Of a stretch of 64,000 nucleotides of DNA, positions 43,958-55,486 are shown in pieces (position 1 is the first letter of the stretch; every line of letters begins with the position of its first letter). Location of the stretch: positions 61,282,583 to 61,346,582 of the forward strand of contig CM047808.1 of assembly GCA_026214975.1 (NCBI GenBank). Reading direction: 5' to 3'. The notes beneath the pieces are model-generated. The model worked only from the letters and a program-made list of their open reading frames with translations. It was not told where the DNA came from and did no database searches. This DNA comes from Gentiana macrophylla. Its lineage: Eukaryota > Streptophyta > Magnoliopsida > Gentianales > Gentianaceae. A program made the position numbers and the translations under genes.

Positions 43958-45907
43958 TCAAAGGTATACAATTAATTCAACAATTAGAGGGCTACTTCTT
44001 CTTTTCTTCAAACCTGATACCCTTGCACTTGTCTGTTCGGCTTTACTTCTTTCCATTGGAGCTTTCATGCTCTCAACTCCATTCCCCCTTTTTGGCATCC
44101 CCAAATCATTCTTCCAAAATTTTGTTGGCTGCCTAAGATTCTGGGAGAGGGCCAAAGTTTTCCTCAAGAATTTTTTTTGTGGCTCCAGTGACGTTGAGTA
44201 GGGTGTTGAGTTGCCTTGCAGAGTAATCCATAACCTCATCTAGATGGTGAAGTTGTTGTGTGTGAGCATTCAATATATCCACCAGAGGTTTGAGATTTCC
44301 ATCAATCTTGTCAGCAAGAAACTCAAGATTTGCTTGGACATGATAGGGGATGAGATGTTGTAGGTTGCAAAGTAAGTTGCCTTGTCTCTCCATTACCTCA
44401 GCTTGAACCTTAATGTGACTGATGATGGCTTGAATTTTATGATTTAAGGAGGTTGCATCACTCCTTAATGCAGTTTTCAGATTTTGCCTGCTTTGGTACC
44501 GCCTCTCCATGTCCAGAATCAGGGGTTGAATGTCCAGTTTGAACATTCTATCTGAATCATCTTCTGTTGGTGCTAATGCATCAGCCTTATCTTCTTCATC
44601 TTCTGTTTGGGAAAATACATCACCCTGCTCTTCTTCCTCTTCCTTTTCCTTGTCATTCTATTTTTCTTCTTCTTCAGCAATCTCTTGATCAGGTAGAGAT
44701 TATTGAATATCGCTTGCATGTCCTAGTCCTTGTGAGGACTGTCCTTCTTCTCCTTGTGCTGCAGACCCAATTGCTTCTGCTGGTGTTCCCCCTTGATCAA
44801 TGCTGGGGGTGTTGACAAGTTCAGCAGAGTGAGTTTTATCAGCTGGCTCACTCGGCTGTTTGTCAACTTTGTTGATGCTCCTGAGAATTACCTCTTGAAT
44901 CGTCAGGTCATCATCAGAAAGATCCATCTTTTCTTGATCATCTTCAAGATGATCTCCTTCCTATGGCTCTTCCACAGGTTTGTTCTCCTCATTGTCAGTA
45001 TCATCTTCTCTACTGCTTCATCAGATGATGTAATTTGGTATCCTTCTTCACCTTCTTCCAGATATGTGACTTATTCTTGTCTATCTTCTTCAGTGGATGT
45101 ATCATCACTGATCACCATGAGACTTTCCCTGTTGCTATCACTGGTCACTGAAGTACCATCATGTGCCGTTTGAGATCTTGTTCTTCTCCCCACTCCTAAT
45201 CTGCTGCTTTCAGGCTCTTTTCTTTTACATCCGGCAGTGGATTTGGGTGTCTAGGATGCCTTTACATAGGTAAACATCACCTTGGCCTTATGTGGAGGGT
45301 GCAGTTAGATGGGTGTCATTTTGATTTGATCGAATAGATTTTGAAGTGGTATCCCATATGATTTCCTTTGCTAAAAAAATTCACCTTTCTTCTACTAACC
45401 CTTGCTTGGTGCTGTAATTTCCAGATCAATTTCCTTCTAGATTTGACCTTTCAACCTGTTGAAGAAAATCTGTGACCAGTCAAAGGAGATACCTTGATAG
45501 ATAATCGCCATTAATTTGATCCGTAGCTTTGTCAAGATCTCCATCGACCCTTTTCTTCTTTCAATGTTTCTGGTGATGAGTAGAGCAAACTTTGCAAATG
45601 GTCCTTTAAGTGCTGATCTGGGTAAGTTGTATTTCTTGCTGTTTCTTCTGGGGTTCTTTCCAATATCGTTCCATAATGCATTGATGTTGATCTGCATCTT
45701 CGTCACATCGATGGGACCAGTATTGGGTAGATTTAAGAATCTATTGAGGAGCCCAGGGGTGATGACTACTTATTTCCTGAATATTGTGCTTACAACACGA
45801 TCTAGGTCACTGTTCTTGGTGCTGGGAATGAACTTTGCATTCTTCCAAAATGCAATCAGGGTTTCATAGCATATGCCAGTGATTGGAGGGTTTAGGAAGG
45901 TCATCAA
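43958..45907 (-). pseudogene. ORF3 of element D, middle and C-terminal part
   Basis: Read from 45907 leftward: FLNPPITGICYETLIAFWKN, FRK stop VVITPGLLNRFLNLPNTG, then frame 45706-45437 (INALWNDIGKNPRRNSKKYN) with the shared helix SFDWSQIFFNRLKGQI near 45450-45500. A degraded, acidic middle follows (44700-44927: MDLSDDDLTIQEVILRSINK). The C-terminal coiled-coil frame 44546-44133 (MERRYQSRQNLKTALRSDAT, LLCNLQHLIPYHVQANLEFL) and a Lys/Arg/Ser-rich tail (KKRRSSP) end it. The N terminus is on the far side of element B. Several stops. Confidence 0.72.
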
Positions 45908-47618
45908 TGTTAGGTGTAGTGCCCGAAAGACAATTTGTGTAATTGTTTTTATGACAGAATTTATCTCACCTTATTACTTGCTTTGTGCTTGTAAGTAATA
46001 CATCAGCCGCAAACCCTAAGTATATCTGCATGTAACCACTTAACTCAGTGTATGGATTACACGTGAGGATTGAGTTAGTGGTGATATACTTAAACTGTTA
46101 GTCCGTGGTGAACTTAATCGAGTTTAGGGTCTCTTGATTAAAACACCAATAATGCGCCTGAACACCTTAGGGTGTGATAGTCTTATCCGGACTGCCGGTG
46201 AGAGGTACCTACGTGGGGCATTTATATATGATGGCATTCATATAGAATCGACCGATTTAATATGTTTTTCTCGGTATAATTCCGTAATCGAGGAATCTTA
46301 TTAAATCATTAGATGATCATATATGGATCAACCTTAATCCTGAGGTGATCACGAGGATCTTTGCTTGTCCCGGGGTAGTGTTTGATGTGTTAGTTACGGT
46401 TCACTTAAATATGTGTTCCAAGCCACTTCTCATTGGCACTATCTCCGGATGAGTGAGTAGTTCGATTTTCACAGACATGGAATCCATTCCTTCCTGCTGG
46501 GGAAGTAGAGAGACAGATCCCTTATTTGTTAGCCCTAAGAAAGTGATCGATCCCGGGAGTTCACATTTGACTAATTAGCTACTAGTCAGATATGTGTACT
46601 AATTGATCATTAGGGGGTTAATGGTAAATAAGGATAAGATATTCTGAGTCGGGTTCACGGAGACTTCCCACTCAGAATGGACAGTCTATGGAGGGTTAAT
46701 CCGTATGTAGTGATTATATCAATGGACGCTTATTCACTCTATGGGTTGAGTATAAGTATACATCTATAATCGGTAGAGTTCAGTTTCGGGTTTATGGTGG
46801 CGTAATCCCGGAATTAATAATTAATGTACTTATTCTGTTCGATGAATAATTAATTATTGGAGCTACTGGTTATAGGTCCATGGTCCCCGATGTGGCTTCT
46901 GTAATTCGGACTAATAATCTTGTTACTTGGGCCTCAGTGATAATTAATTGGCTGGGCTGATTAATTGATATGCATGGATATTATTTAGTTGGGCTAAATA
47001 ATATAATACACATGAAAGACATTTTATGTGGGCTTCTAAACCCTAAAAGTGGCGCCTAAGGTCTCTAATTAGCACAAGAATTAATTTTCTTGTGTTATGG
47101 AAAATAAAAGATATTCTTGTTATATGATTGGTTGGATGACTTGTTATTTGATTTCCTATTGGTCAATACATGTCACAATTAGTCATTAAGGAAAATATTC
47201 TTTTATTTTGTTTAATTAATTATTTGTTTAATTAATTAAAACTTGGAGACCAAGGATTTACTCTCCTATAAAAGGAGAGTTATTCCAAGGGAAATGAAAA
47301 GAAAAATTTCGACCACCACTTGAAAAATTAGAGAAAAATTAGTTTCTCTTGTCTAGGGTTTTAGAAGAAGAAAAAAACTCTAAGTTTTTTCTTGAGTGTT
47401 GCATATCAAGGAGGCTTGAGTATCAAGAAGGGTGTCCACCAACCGCCGTTTGGAGAACACATCGGAAGATCTTGGCATCTCTTCCTACTATTGGTAACTT
47501 GATCTTAACCCCCTTGTAGTAACTTAAGTCCTTTAATTATGAGTTGTGTCATATAAATCGTGATCCATCCGCTGCGCGTAGATCTAATTCGTTTAGATCT
47601 AAGAACCTGCATCCTTCA
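45908..47618 (+). repeat. 5' LTR of element B
   Basis: 1711 bp, TGTTAGGTGTAGTGCCCG...GCATCCTTCA. TATA box TATAAAAG at 47267-47274 in a perfect local palindrome CTCTCCTATAAAAGGAGAG. Confidence 0.95.
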
Positions 47619-47620
47619 TG

Positions 47621-47634
47621 TGGTAGCAGAGCCA
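47621..47634 (+). other. Primer-binding site of element B
   Basis: TGGTAGCAGAGCCA, two bases after the LTR; one base (G for T at position 6) off the usual initiator-Met complement. Confidence 0.85.
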
Positions 47635-49660
47635 GGTTCCACGATTTATATAGTCATAATCGTAATTAAACGATTTAAAGGAGTGGAATTGCATGTAGGT
47701 GATATTTTACTTATTATTATGCATTAATAATTTTTAAATTGCTATGGTTGAAGAGATGGATTGGGGTTGGCACCGTTTTCCCGTTAGATCTATTGTAAAC
47801 TCATATAAACGATGAAAATTCGTTCATATGAGTATAGGAAATTATGTAATTTATGTATTATTGCAATTTTAATTTCCAGAAAATAGATCTGTACAGTAGC
47901 TGTTTAGTCTTTTCGTTTTTTCCGTTGTTTGAGCCGTTAAAACGAAGATCCCTCCGGTCAGCATCAAGATTGGAAGTTGATGAACAATCCCACAAATTTT
48001 GTTGTCGATCAGAGTCCGTTTGGGTTTCCGTTCGTTGCTGCGAAGTGGCTGCTGTAACAGAAAAACGCAGGATTCACAGAAACCCTAACTGTGACTTCTT
48101 CGATTTTCTGGGAACAATTGGACCGTTCAAATTAAAATCCGACCGGTCCGATCGATAATCATGGAGTTTTGGACGTGTGATAAAATTTTCAGGACGATCG
48201 GGATTCATCTTCATCCCCGATCGGACTCGGAAAGTATATGATGCGCTGCTGTAAGAGTCTGTTTCAGCAGCAAGTTGGGCGGCTCACTGAGGAATATTGA
48301 CAAGTCAAAGCTCCAATCCGACCGTCCATCTTCAAGTCCGAAGAATGAAGATCAGATCTGGAAAGTTTCGTCCCGATCCGAGTTCGTTTGATATTCCGAT
48401 CGTCAAAGATTCTTAACAGCTACAGATTAGGGTTTTAGTTTATTTTCGAGTAGATTAGTTACGGGGGTGCCAACGGTCCATCTCGGTGTTTATTTTCCGC
48501 ACTAGCATACATGTGTAGATTGTATGAGTAGAACAGGAAAATTGCCATGACATGCATCATATCATGAATTCCACTCCATATGCATACATGTAGAAATTAA
48601 TTCGAGGAATTAGTTAGGCATGTATAAAACACACGATTAGTTTTAATTAATTGTTTGATATTAATTAGAAACTAATTAGGGTAAAAACCGAGGAACAAGG
48701 GTTTTTTCAATCGTCGAGGTTGGGTGATGGATTCTCGGTGAATCCCACTCTGCGAAAGCATAAGGAGTAAAATCCGAAACCTCGTGGTTAAGGTGTTGAT
48801 TCTCGGTGAATTCCACCTTACCTAAGACGAGATTACGTTTTTGTTCCGTAGTGTCTACGTGAAAGTTTGATGTTTAAGGATTGGATAATCACGGGCAAAC
48901 AGGTTCGAAAGTGGTTTAACCACGGTTGGGTGGTCAACGAAGCTACGGCTCAATCGACTTCACCTCCACGTGTGGCGCGTTGCACGGGTGCCGCAATCTT
49001 GAGCCATCCGAAGAGCCACTACGGCTCAACGGACCTCTCCTAGCCTTGACCCGTCCGGCGGCCACATATGTTCTAACGAATAGGTCGGGTGGGCTAGCCC
49101 ACATAACCGACAACATTCGGGCCTGTGATTTATTGTTCCTTAATGTAACATCAAGTCCAAAAACGTGATCGAAGAAACCCACCACTTTTTCAAAATATTG
49201 AGTGGGAGCGGAGAGGCGACACCGACCCCACGGCCTCTACTGTTGACACAAGCAACGTGAGAGAATGGTGACGCCTCGTGCCGGCTCGGGACCGGCCTCC
49301 TAAGGAAGGCCTTCACCGCTATCAAAATTCAAGGCTTGGTCTCCGAAAGGATAGGATTTTGGGTACTCGTCGGGTCACTGACCGACCCTAAGGCGGCATA
49401 CTCGGGGTCTACCTAAAAATCTGAGACAGTAGGTCACACTCATAAAGGGTATTTTTGGTAGTACCTTGGCTGAAAAAGGAAAGGTGATTGACGATCACAA
49501 ATGAGATGTTCGATTCTCAATCTGATCTTCAATATTAATCGAAACCTCTTTGACCTACCCTAAGGCGGCACTGAGGCGTTAGATTAAATCCTTGGAACGG
49601 TAGGATAGACTACAAGTACTTAGTTTATGTTCCTAAAATTTATTAGTAGTGTATGATTTG
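47635..49660 (+). other. Leader and gag-position region of element B, non-coding
   Basis: No frame resembles gag. 48940-49430 is GC-richer than its surroundings and gives overlapping frames on both strands, none gag-like. The phrase GACC(G/T)ACCCTAAGGCGGCA occurs twice (49380-49400, 49551-49570), and the related antisense pair is seen in A (20998-21015, 20810-20830), so the block was present in the common ancestor of A and B. Confidence 0.55.
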
Positions 49661-51640
49661 GATTTATTTTCTGTCAATTTTATTTACGACTATATATATA
49701 TCTCTCTAGGATGCTAGACTGCTAGTGTAAAATTGACTAGTAATGACTTCGTTAAAAAGTGGTAAGTAACTAGAACGTTGTACTTATTGTTCTTGCATGC
49801 GATTAATTTTTCGGAAGAGATATTTCTCTTGAGCCTTCAAGACTTAAGTGACGTAAATAAACATGTCACTGCTGTCACTCGTGCAGAACGAGAGACAACC
49901 GTAGTTAGTTTGAAAGATGATTGGGACGATAAAATTCTTCTAGTGAATTGTGTAGTGTCTACACGAGAAATTTTCTGATAGAAAAATTGGAGAATCATAA
50001 ATTAAAGTGTTGCTAGTTAGACGGTATTTGGAACCGATAAACTAGTGGGAGCTTTTATATTATGTTTTTCTAATTTATTAGAAAATCAGTCCCACTGGGT
50101 AACACTTTCATTAGACATCCCACAGTTCACGAGTAGTGTCTACTCAAACGAACTGCTAGTTCAAGACTATTTCCTTTTAAGGAAAGTTAAGAATGGGAAA
50201 GAATGTCTATAAGTGTTAATCATCTTAACTAAAGTTTTGAGGCTAAACCGAAACATTAATTAAAGAAAGTATAGGATAAGGAAAGTGATTTCGGATCACT
50301 AACCAATGAATCCTTAGCGACTTTCTTAACCGAGTAACTTGACTAAGTGGCTTAGTTCTTTGGAAGAACAATGAAGCTGTGCATTAATAAAGTAACAACG
50401 GGCAGTAATTTCAGCTACAATAGTGGGAGTGATATAAGGAAATGAATTTCGGATTCTATCCTTGAATATCACGAGAAAAATTTATTTTTACATTTCATGA
50501 TTCGTTGAAACAAATGGATTCACTTTCAACTCGATATATTGTTGCCTCATAGAAAGTGAATATGAAATTTGTAGTACGAATCCGAGACTCGGACTTTTGT
50601 TTGATAAAGTCAGAACCACTTAGAACAGCTGAATAAGTATGTGTAACACATCTAAAACTATTAAAGGTAAAAGGTTTCCGTATTAAGATAAACGACCTTT
50701 CAATATCTATTGATTAGTGCATATATCCTAGAGAAAAGACCTGCTGACTGGCTAAGGGTGATTCCTATCTCCCAGTCTTGGAACACTATCTCAAAGGAAC
50801 AATGACTAAGTTTCCTTTCAATCAGGAGAGGGTAATAGATTTGAAGGGGTAACATAGCTTGTTCACCATGACCTTCGGGGTCAAGTGAGAGATACAAGCT
50901 AGTGGGAGATTTTGAGTGGTGACATTTTGTCTGATAACTACTCAAAACGTGATTTAGTTTATCAAAAGAATACGAGGAGGAGTCTCTGATTTTAGCAGAG
51001 AATAGAGTATTCCATGCTCATAAATAGGCTATCGCATAGTCTTGGGATCGATGCTCGGCCTCGCCTCCTAGTGGAATGTTTCTCACTGAGGAAGAAACCA
51101 TAGACTTGCCTGATATAGTTATTAATGTGCTACAATACACTGTTAAACTCGATTAAGATAATTGGTTGCAAAATAACGGTTAACATTATTATAACCGAGA
51201 AGTCTACCTAGAAGATGCCAGTGAATTTATGGATAATGAGTGAATTCGGTTCACACCACTTCCATAAATGTAGGCATTTAGCATTTAATGCTTGAAGGTA
51301 GGATCGAGATTTTAAGCATACGTTCGATTTTGATTTGCTCGTGAAATGCCTTAATGAGGCGAGTGAAGGTTGGTTGTAAGATTCTTGAGATCGTAAAGTG
51401 ACGGTTGGATCATCACAATTCTTCGATAGAATCTATAAGTAATGACCTTAGACCTTGAGTACGGTTTACCCAAAGGAAGTTACTATCTGATTTAATCGGA
51501 CCACGTCCAACATTAGTTGTTGGTGATTACAATCGATAAATACTACTAGATCGTAATGTCAATCCACCCAAGACACGGTGGGAGTATGGTTTAACCGTTG
51601 ACCCATTGTGATTTTGTGGACTTTATAATCTGCTGGGGTG
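49661..51640 (+). other. Degraded interior of element B (gag-integrase interval)
   Basis: Collinear with element A in antisense. Contains repeated GTAGTGTCTAC-type words (49950, 50133) and a GATAAACTAGTGGGAGC word. No assignable protein motif. Confidence 0.45.
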
Positions 51641-53060
51641 ATTGATAACCTATGACTCTTGGTGGGTCAGATAGGATTACGATTATAGAGGTTGGTTTGA
51701 AAACCTTAACCCCAGTGAATGGAGTTTTGGTACTCCAGCTTGTTTCACCTCTTGTAGAACCACCCGAGTGTCTCAGCCCAGTGGGGAGCAATTGGATCTA
51801 CACGGAAAAGAGTCGAATGAATAGGAAAGTTTAAACTTTCAAAGACAAAGTTGAGTGGTATAGGGGTGATTCCTCGACAAGTAGAGAGTTAACCAGACCT
51901 TGAACTCTCTCACCACTCGCCTTGCTAGATTTCGTTAAAAGCGAGAAAATAGGGGTGATTCCTCGAGACTTTCTTGCCGAACACCGAATCAATTCATTCG
52001 TAATGTATGGTTTTAGCTAAGAATGAATAACGGATTCGTTACAAAGCGTAAGATAGGGGTGATTCCCAAGACCTTTTTTGCGAGACTAACGATATCTTAA
52101 TTCATTCGAAAGAACCTTTGGTAGGAGGCTGCCATGGCTTATATCCTCTGTGGATTTAAGAGAACCTCTCGGTCATTTAAAGTCACATGTTTTAAAATAT
52201 GTGGAATTGACCGTAATATTGATAAGTCTTTAGTAGATGGATATCAATATTGGTAAAATAGTAGTATTAGTGTTCATGAATGATAACATCAAACAATTTG
52301 GAAACAACATGTGTGTGCTATCTCAAGTCGAAATCGACACGCCAAGATTCTCTGGATGAGAGAATTGGACTATGTTCTAAGAATCGATTCGGTCAAATTC
52401 ACGAGAATGAGTCATTGGCTATCCCACCGATCTTATTGAATAAGATGATTATGCATATATGGTTGCGAAAGATTCAACGAGAGTAGTCCTACCTTACCTC
52501 TCAGGGATGATTCTCCAAATCTTCGGATAAAGAGAAAATGGGATAGAGTCTCTTTGGGATAAGGGCAAGTCAAACGAGTCAATTGCAGTTGAATCTTGGA
52601 TTCAAGCAATAAGTAGCGGTTTAGTACGTCCTCAAGTATCGTTAGAGAACGAGGAATCATATGCTTGTATATTCAGGTGCAAACTTGAATATGGTTGACT
52701 ACTACCGATTCGACTTGTAGTCAGATTAAGGATGATCATTAAGTTGATCTCGGGCTCAGTGTTTACTCATAGTGCTTAGAATTTCCTTTTTGGTCTGGGA
52801 GTAATTCCAGGTCTGATAAGCCGATATCACTTCATCGTGAAAACAGTGAAGAGATAGCTTAGTAGGATCTTCTCAGTCATAAGAAGTCATAAGCATATTG
52901 AGAGAGAGTACCGCCTGATTGGAAGGAACGGCGACGTTTCGATCCTAAAGATCGTCTTGAGCCGACAACCTAACTGATCAGTGTACCAAGTCGAGTGCTT
53001 GGAGGGTACGGCATTGATGGATATGTCTCATCTGCTTTTAGAGCAAGTGGGAGAGTGTTG
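51641..53060 (+). pseudogene. Shattered copia RT and RNase H of element B
   Basis: Near 51770-51835: PVGSNWIYTEKSRMNRKV then TFKDKVEWYRG, matching the copia RT start (P.GCKW.Y..K....G.V..FKARLVAKG). Near 52655-52720: NHMLVYSGANLN, the block before RNase H. Near 52755: LISGSVFTHSA. From 52885: RSHKHIERKYRLIGRNGDVS and VYQVECLEGTALMDMSHLLL, the RNase H end (HIERKYHLIRE...GDV, KVFEGHL). The HIERKYHLIR and VFEGHL blocks point to the Tork/TAR-type branch of copia; that assignment is inference. ATAGGGGTGATTCC occurs three times (51859, 51950, 52054), a small internal repeat. Nothing translatable. Confidence 0.75.
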
Positions 53061-53115
53061 TGAATAAGATGAGAAAGGGTGTGCTCTAAAAACAATCATT
53101 ACTTGTCATTTCGTG

Positions 53116-53127
53116 CAAGTGGGAGAT
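53116..53127 (+). other. Polypurine tract of element B
   Basis: CAAGTGGGAGAT before TGTTAGG; a second AAGTGGGAGAGTGTTGTG lies at 53045-53062, imitating the junction as in element A. Confidence 0.85.
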
Positions 53128-54830
53128 TGTTAGGTGTAGTGCCCGAAAGACAATTTGTGTAATTGTTTTTATGACAGAATTTATCTCACCTTATTACTTG
53201 CTTTGTGCTTGTAAGTAATACACTGCTGCAAACCCTAAGTATATCTGCATGTAACCACTTAACTCAGTGTATGGATTACACGTGAGGATTGAGTTAGTGG
53301 TGATATACTTAAACTGTTAGTCCGTGGTGAACTTAATCAGAGTTTAGGGTCTCTTGATTAAAACACCAATAATGCGCCCAGAACACCTTAGGGTGTGATA
53401 GTCTTATCCGGACTGTCGGTAGAGGGTACCTACGTGGGGCATTTATATATGATGGCATTCATATAGGACTGGACCGATTTAATATGTTTTTCGGTATAAT
53501 TCCGTAATCGAGGAATCTTATTAAATCATTAGATGATCATATATGGATCAACCTTAATCTGAGGTGATCACAGGATGCTTTGCTTGTCCCGGGTAGTGTT
53601 TGATGTGTTAGTTACGGTTCACTTAAATATGTGTTCCAAGCCACTTCTCATTGGCACTATCTCCGGATGAGTGAGTAGTTCGATTTTCACGGACATGGAA
53701 TCCATTCCTTCCTCAAGGGAAGTAGAGAGACAGTCCCCTTATTTGTTAGCCCTAAGAAAGTGATCGATCCCGGGAGTTCACATTTGACTAATTAGCTACT
53801 AGTCAGATATGTGTACTAATTGATCATTAGGGGGTTAATGGTAAATAAGGATAAGATATTCTGAGTCGGGTTCACGGAGACTTCCCACTCAGAATGGACA
53901 GTCTATGGAGGGTTAATCCGTATGTAGTGATTATATCAATGGACGCTTATTCACTCTATGGGTTGAGTATAAGTATACATCTATAATCGGTAGAGTTCGT
54001 TTTCGGGTTTATGGTGGCGTAATCCCGGAATTAATAATTAATGTACTTATACTCGCTCGATGAATAATTAATTATTGAGCTACTGGTTATAGGTCCATGG
54101 TCCCCGATGTGGCTTCGTAATTCGGACTAATAATCTTGTTACTTGGGCCTCAAAGTGATAATTAATTGGTCAATGATTAATTGATATGCATGGATATTAT
54201 TTAGTTGGGCTAAATAATATAATACACATGAAAGACATTTTATGTGGGCTTCTAAACCCTAAAAGTGGCGCCTAAGGTCTCTAATTAGCACAAGAATTAA
54301 TTTTCTTGTGTTATGGAAAATAAAAGATATTCTTGTTATATGATTGGTTGGATGACTTGTTATTTGATTTCCTATTGGTCAATACATGTCACAATTAGTC
54401 ATTAAGGAAAATATTCTTTTATTTTGTTTAATTAATTATTTGTTTAATTAATTAAAACTTGGAGACCAAGGATTTACTCTCCTATAAAAGGAGAGTTATT
54501 CCAAGGGAAATGAAAAAAAAAATTTCGACCACCACTTGAAAAATTAGAGAAAAATTAGTTTCTCTTGTCTAGGGTTTTAGAAGAAGAAAAACTCTAAGTT
54601 TTTCTTAGTGTTGCATATCGAGGAGGTTCGTGTATCAAGAAGGGTGTCCACCAACCGCCGTTTGGAGAACACATCGGAAGATCTTGGCATCTCTTCCTAC
54701 TATTGGTAACTTGATCTTAACCCCCTTGTAGTAACTTAAGTCCTTTAATTATGAGTTGTGTCATATAAATCGTGATCCATCCGCTGCGCGTAGATCTAAT
54801 TCGTTTAGATCTAAGAACCTGCATCCTTCA
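53128..54830 (+). repeat. 3' LTR of element B
   Basis: 1703 bp; TATA box at 54483-54490. Long stretches (for example 54190-54510) are identical to the 5' LTR. Followed by TSD ATCAA and the continuing ORF3 of D. Confidence 0.95.
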
Positions 54831-54835
54831 ATCAA

Positions 54836-54987
54836 CCCCCCAGATTAGTATAGCCATCAACTAATCGTCTGCCCTGTGCATCATTTTCACAAAATGGTAG
54901 ATAGTGTTCAGGCCTAAAAAACGATCCAATAATGATCGATTTTTTGTAATATTTTTCTATGGAAGACTTTGAAGAAGATGATGCCAT
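54836..54987 (-). pseudogene. ORF3 of element D, N-terminal part
   Basis: ATG at 54987 opens MASSSSKSSIEKYYKKSIII then GSFFRPEHYLPFCENDAQGR up to the B insertion. Joined across B, the reading continues into 45907. The start is well placed: a pyrimidine-rich leader with plant 5'-UTR character precedes it. Ser-rich at the very start, then basic; no signal peptide. Confidence 0.75.
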
Positions 54988-55200
54988 TGCTTTGAAAAAA
55001 GTTTGCGATTTTTAGAAAAACCTTTGATTTTGCAGAGAGAGTAGGGTTTATGATTTGCAAGAGAGTGTAAAGATTTCTGAAAAATCTCTAAGTGTAGTTT
55101 AAATATGATGATTTTGGTGGTGTGAACGTGGTTGAATATGGAAGGATTTTGGGACGTAATGGCGTGATTTTATGTATATAAATCACGGTATTTGAGTGTA
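54988..55200 (-). promoter_or_regulatory. Candidate promoter and 5' UTR of ORF3 in element D
   Basis: Minus strand: TTTATATACATAAAATCACG near 55160-55180 is TATA-like. Downstream come CTCTCTTGCAAATCATAAACC and CTACTCTCTCTGCAAAATC before the ATG at 54987. Pyrimidine-rich runs and AAACCCTA are typical of plant transcript leaders. Position relative to ORF3 matches element C. Confidence 0.5.
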
Positions 55201-55486
55201 GTAGGGGAGTGGATTAAGGTAAGTAATGATAAATCCTGGGAATCGAGACGTTTGTAATACAAAAAATAATATAGTTACCTCCACGATTAATATTGATCTC
55301 CATATGTGTAATAAACCACAGTATAATCCTCCATAACTTCTTGATTTTCCACATGTATAAAACTGATTTAGTTCACACTTTAGTTTGTTGTTTACTCCAA
55401 TGTATAGTTCGTTGTAGTGACTTGGCAGGTCACTAGGCCGGTGAAGTGACTTCTTTACTGAGCTGCTGTATACAACTGTTCCTAAC
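55201..55486 (-). other. Element D sequence upstream of the ORF3 promoter-like region
   Basis: AT-rich, no frame. It belongs between pol and ORF3 of D and is cut by element E at 55487. Confidence 0.5.

Larger units (their letters stand above)
42422..45907 (-). mobile_element. Element D, left part: 3' LTR and most of ORF3 (resumes at 54836)
   Basis: Minus-strand copia inserted in ORF3 of C. 3' LTR 42422-43813, PPT 43814-43828, ORF3 43958-45907, then interrupted by element B (TSD ATCAA at 45903-45907 and 54831-54835). The remainder, ORF3 N terminus and upstream region, is at 54836-55486, after which element E is inserted. Its pol and 5' LTR should be right of E, outside the window. The left flank is CATAA; the TSD partner is not in the window. 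Confidence 0.85.
45908..54830 (+). mobile_element. Element B: copia retrotransposon with near-identical LTRs but dead pol
   Basis: 8923 bp on the plus strand: LTRs 45908-47618 and 53128-54830, PBS 47621-47634, PPT 53116-53127, perfect TSD ATCAA. The LTRs match almost base for base except at scattered CAG/CTG words, so insertion is recent. Yet the interior (5.5 kb) has no frame above about 80 codons and its copia pol is broken every few dozen bases. It was therefore already defective when it moved. It is the plus-strand relative of element A (shared interior and related LTR starts). Confidence 0.92.

Noticed and set aside
45516..45869. 117-codon plus frame with hydrophobic segment
   Set aside because: Antisense shadow of ORF3 of element D; the hydrophobic run comes from reading Lys/Asn-rich codons backwards.
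48926..49325. Overlapping ORFs on both strands in a GC-richer block of element B
   Set aside because: Long frames on both strands follow from the higher GC content and few stops; no gag or other motif, and the counterpart in element A is not open.
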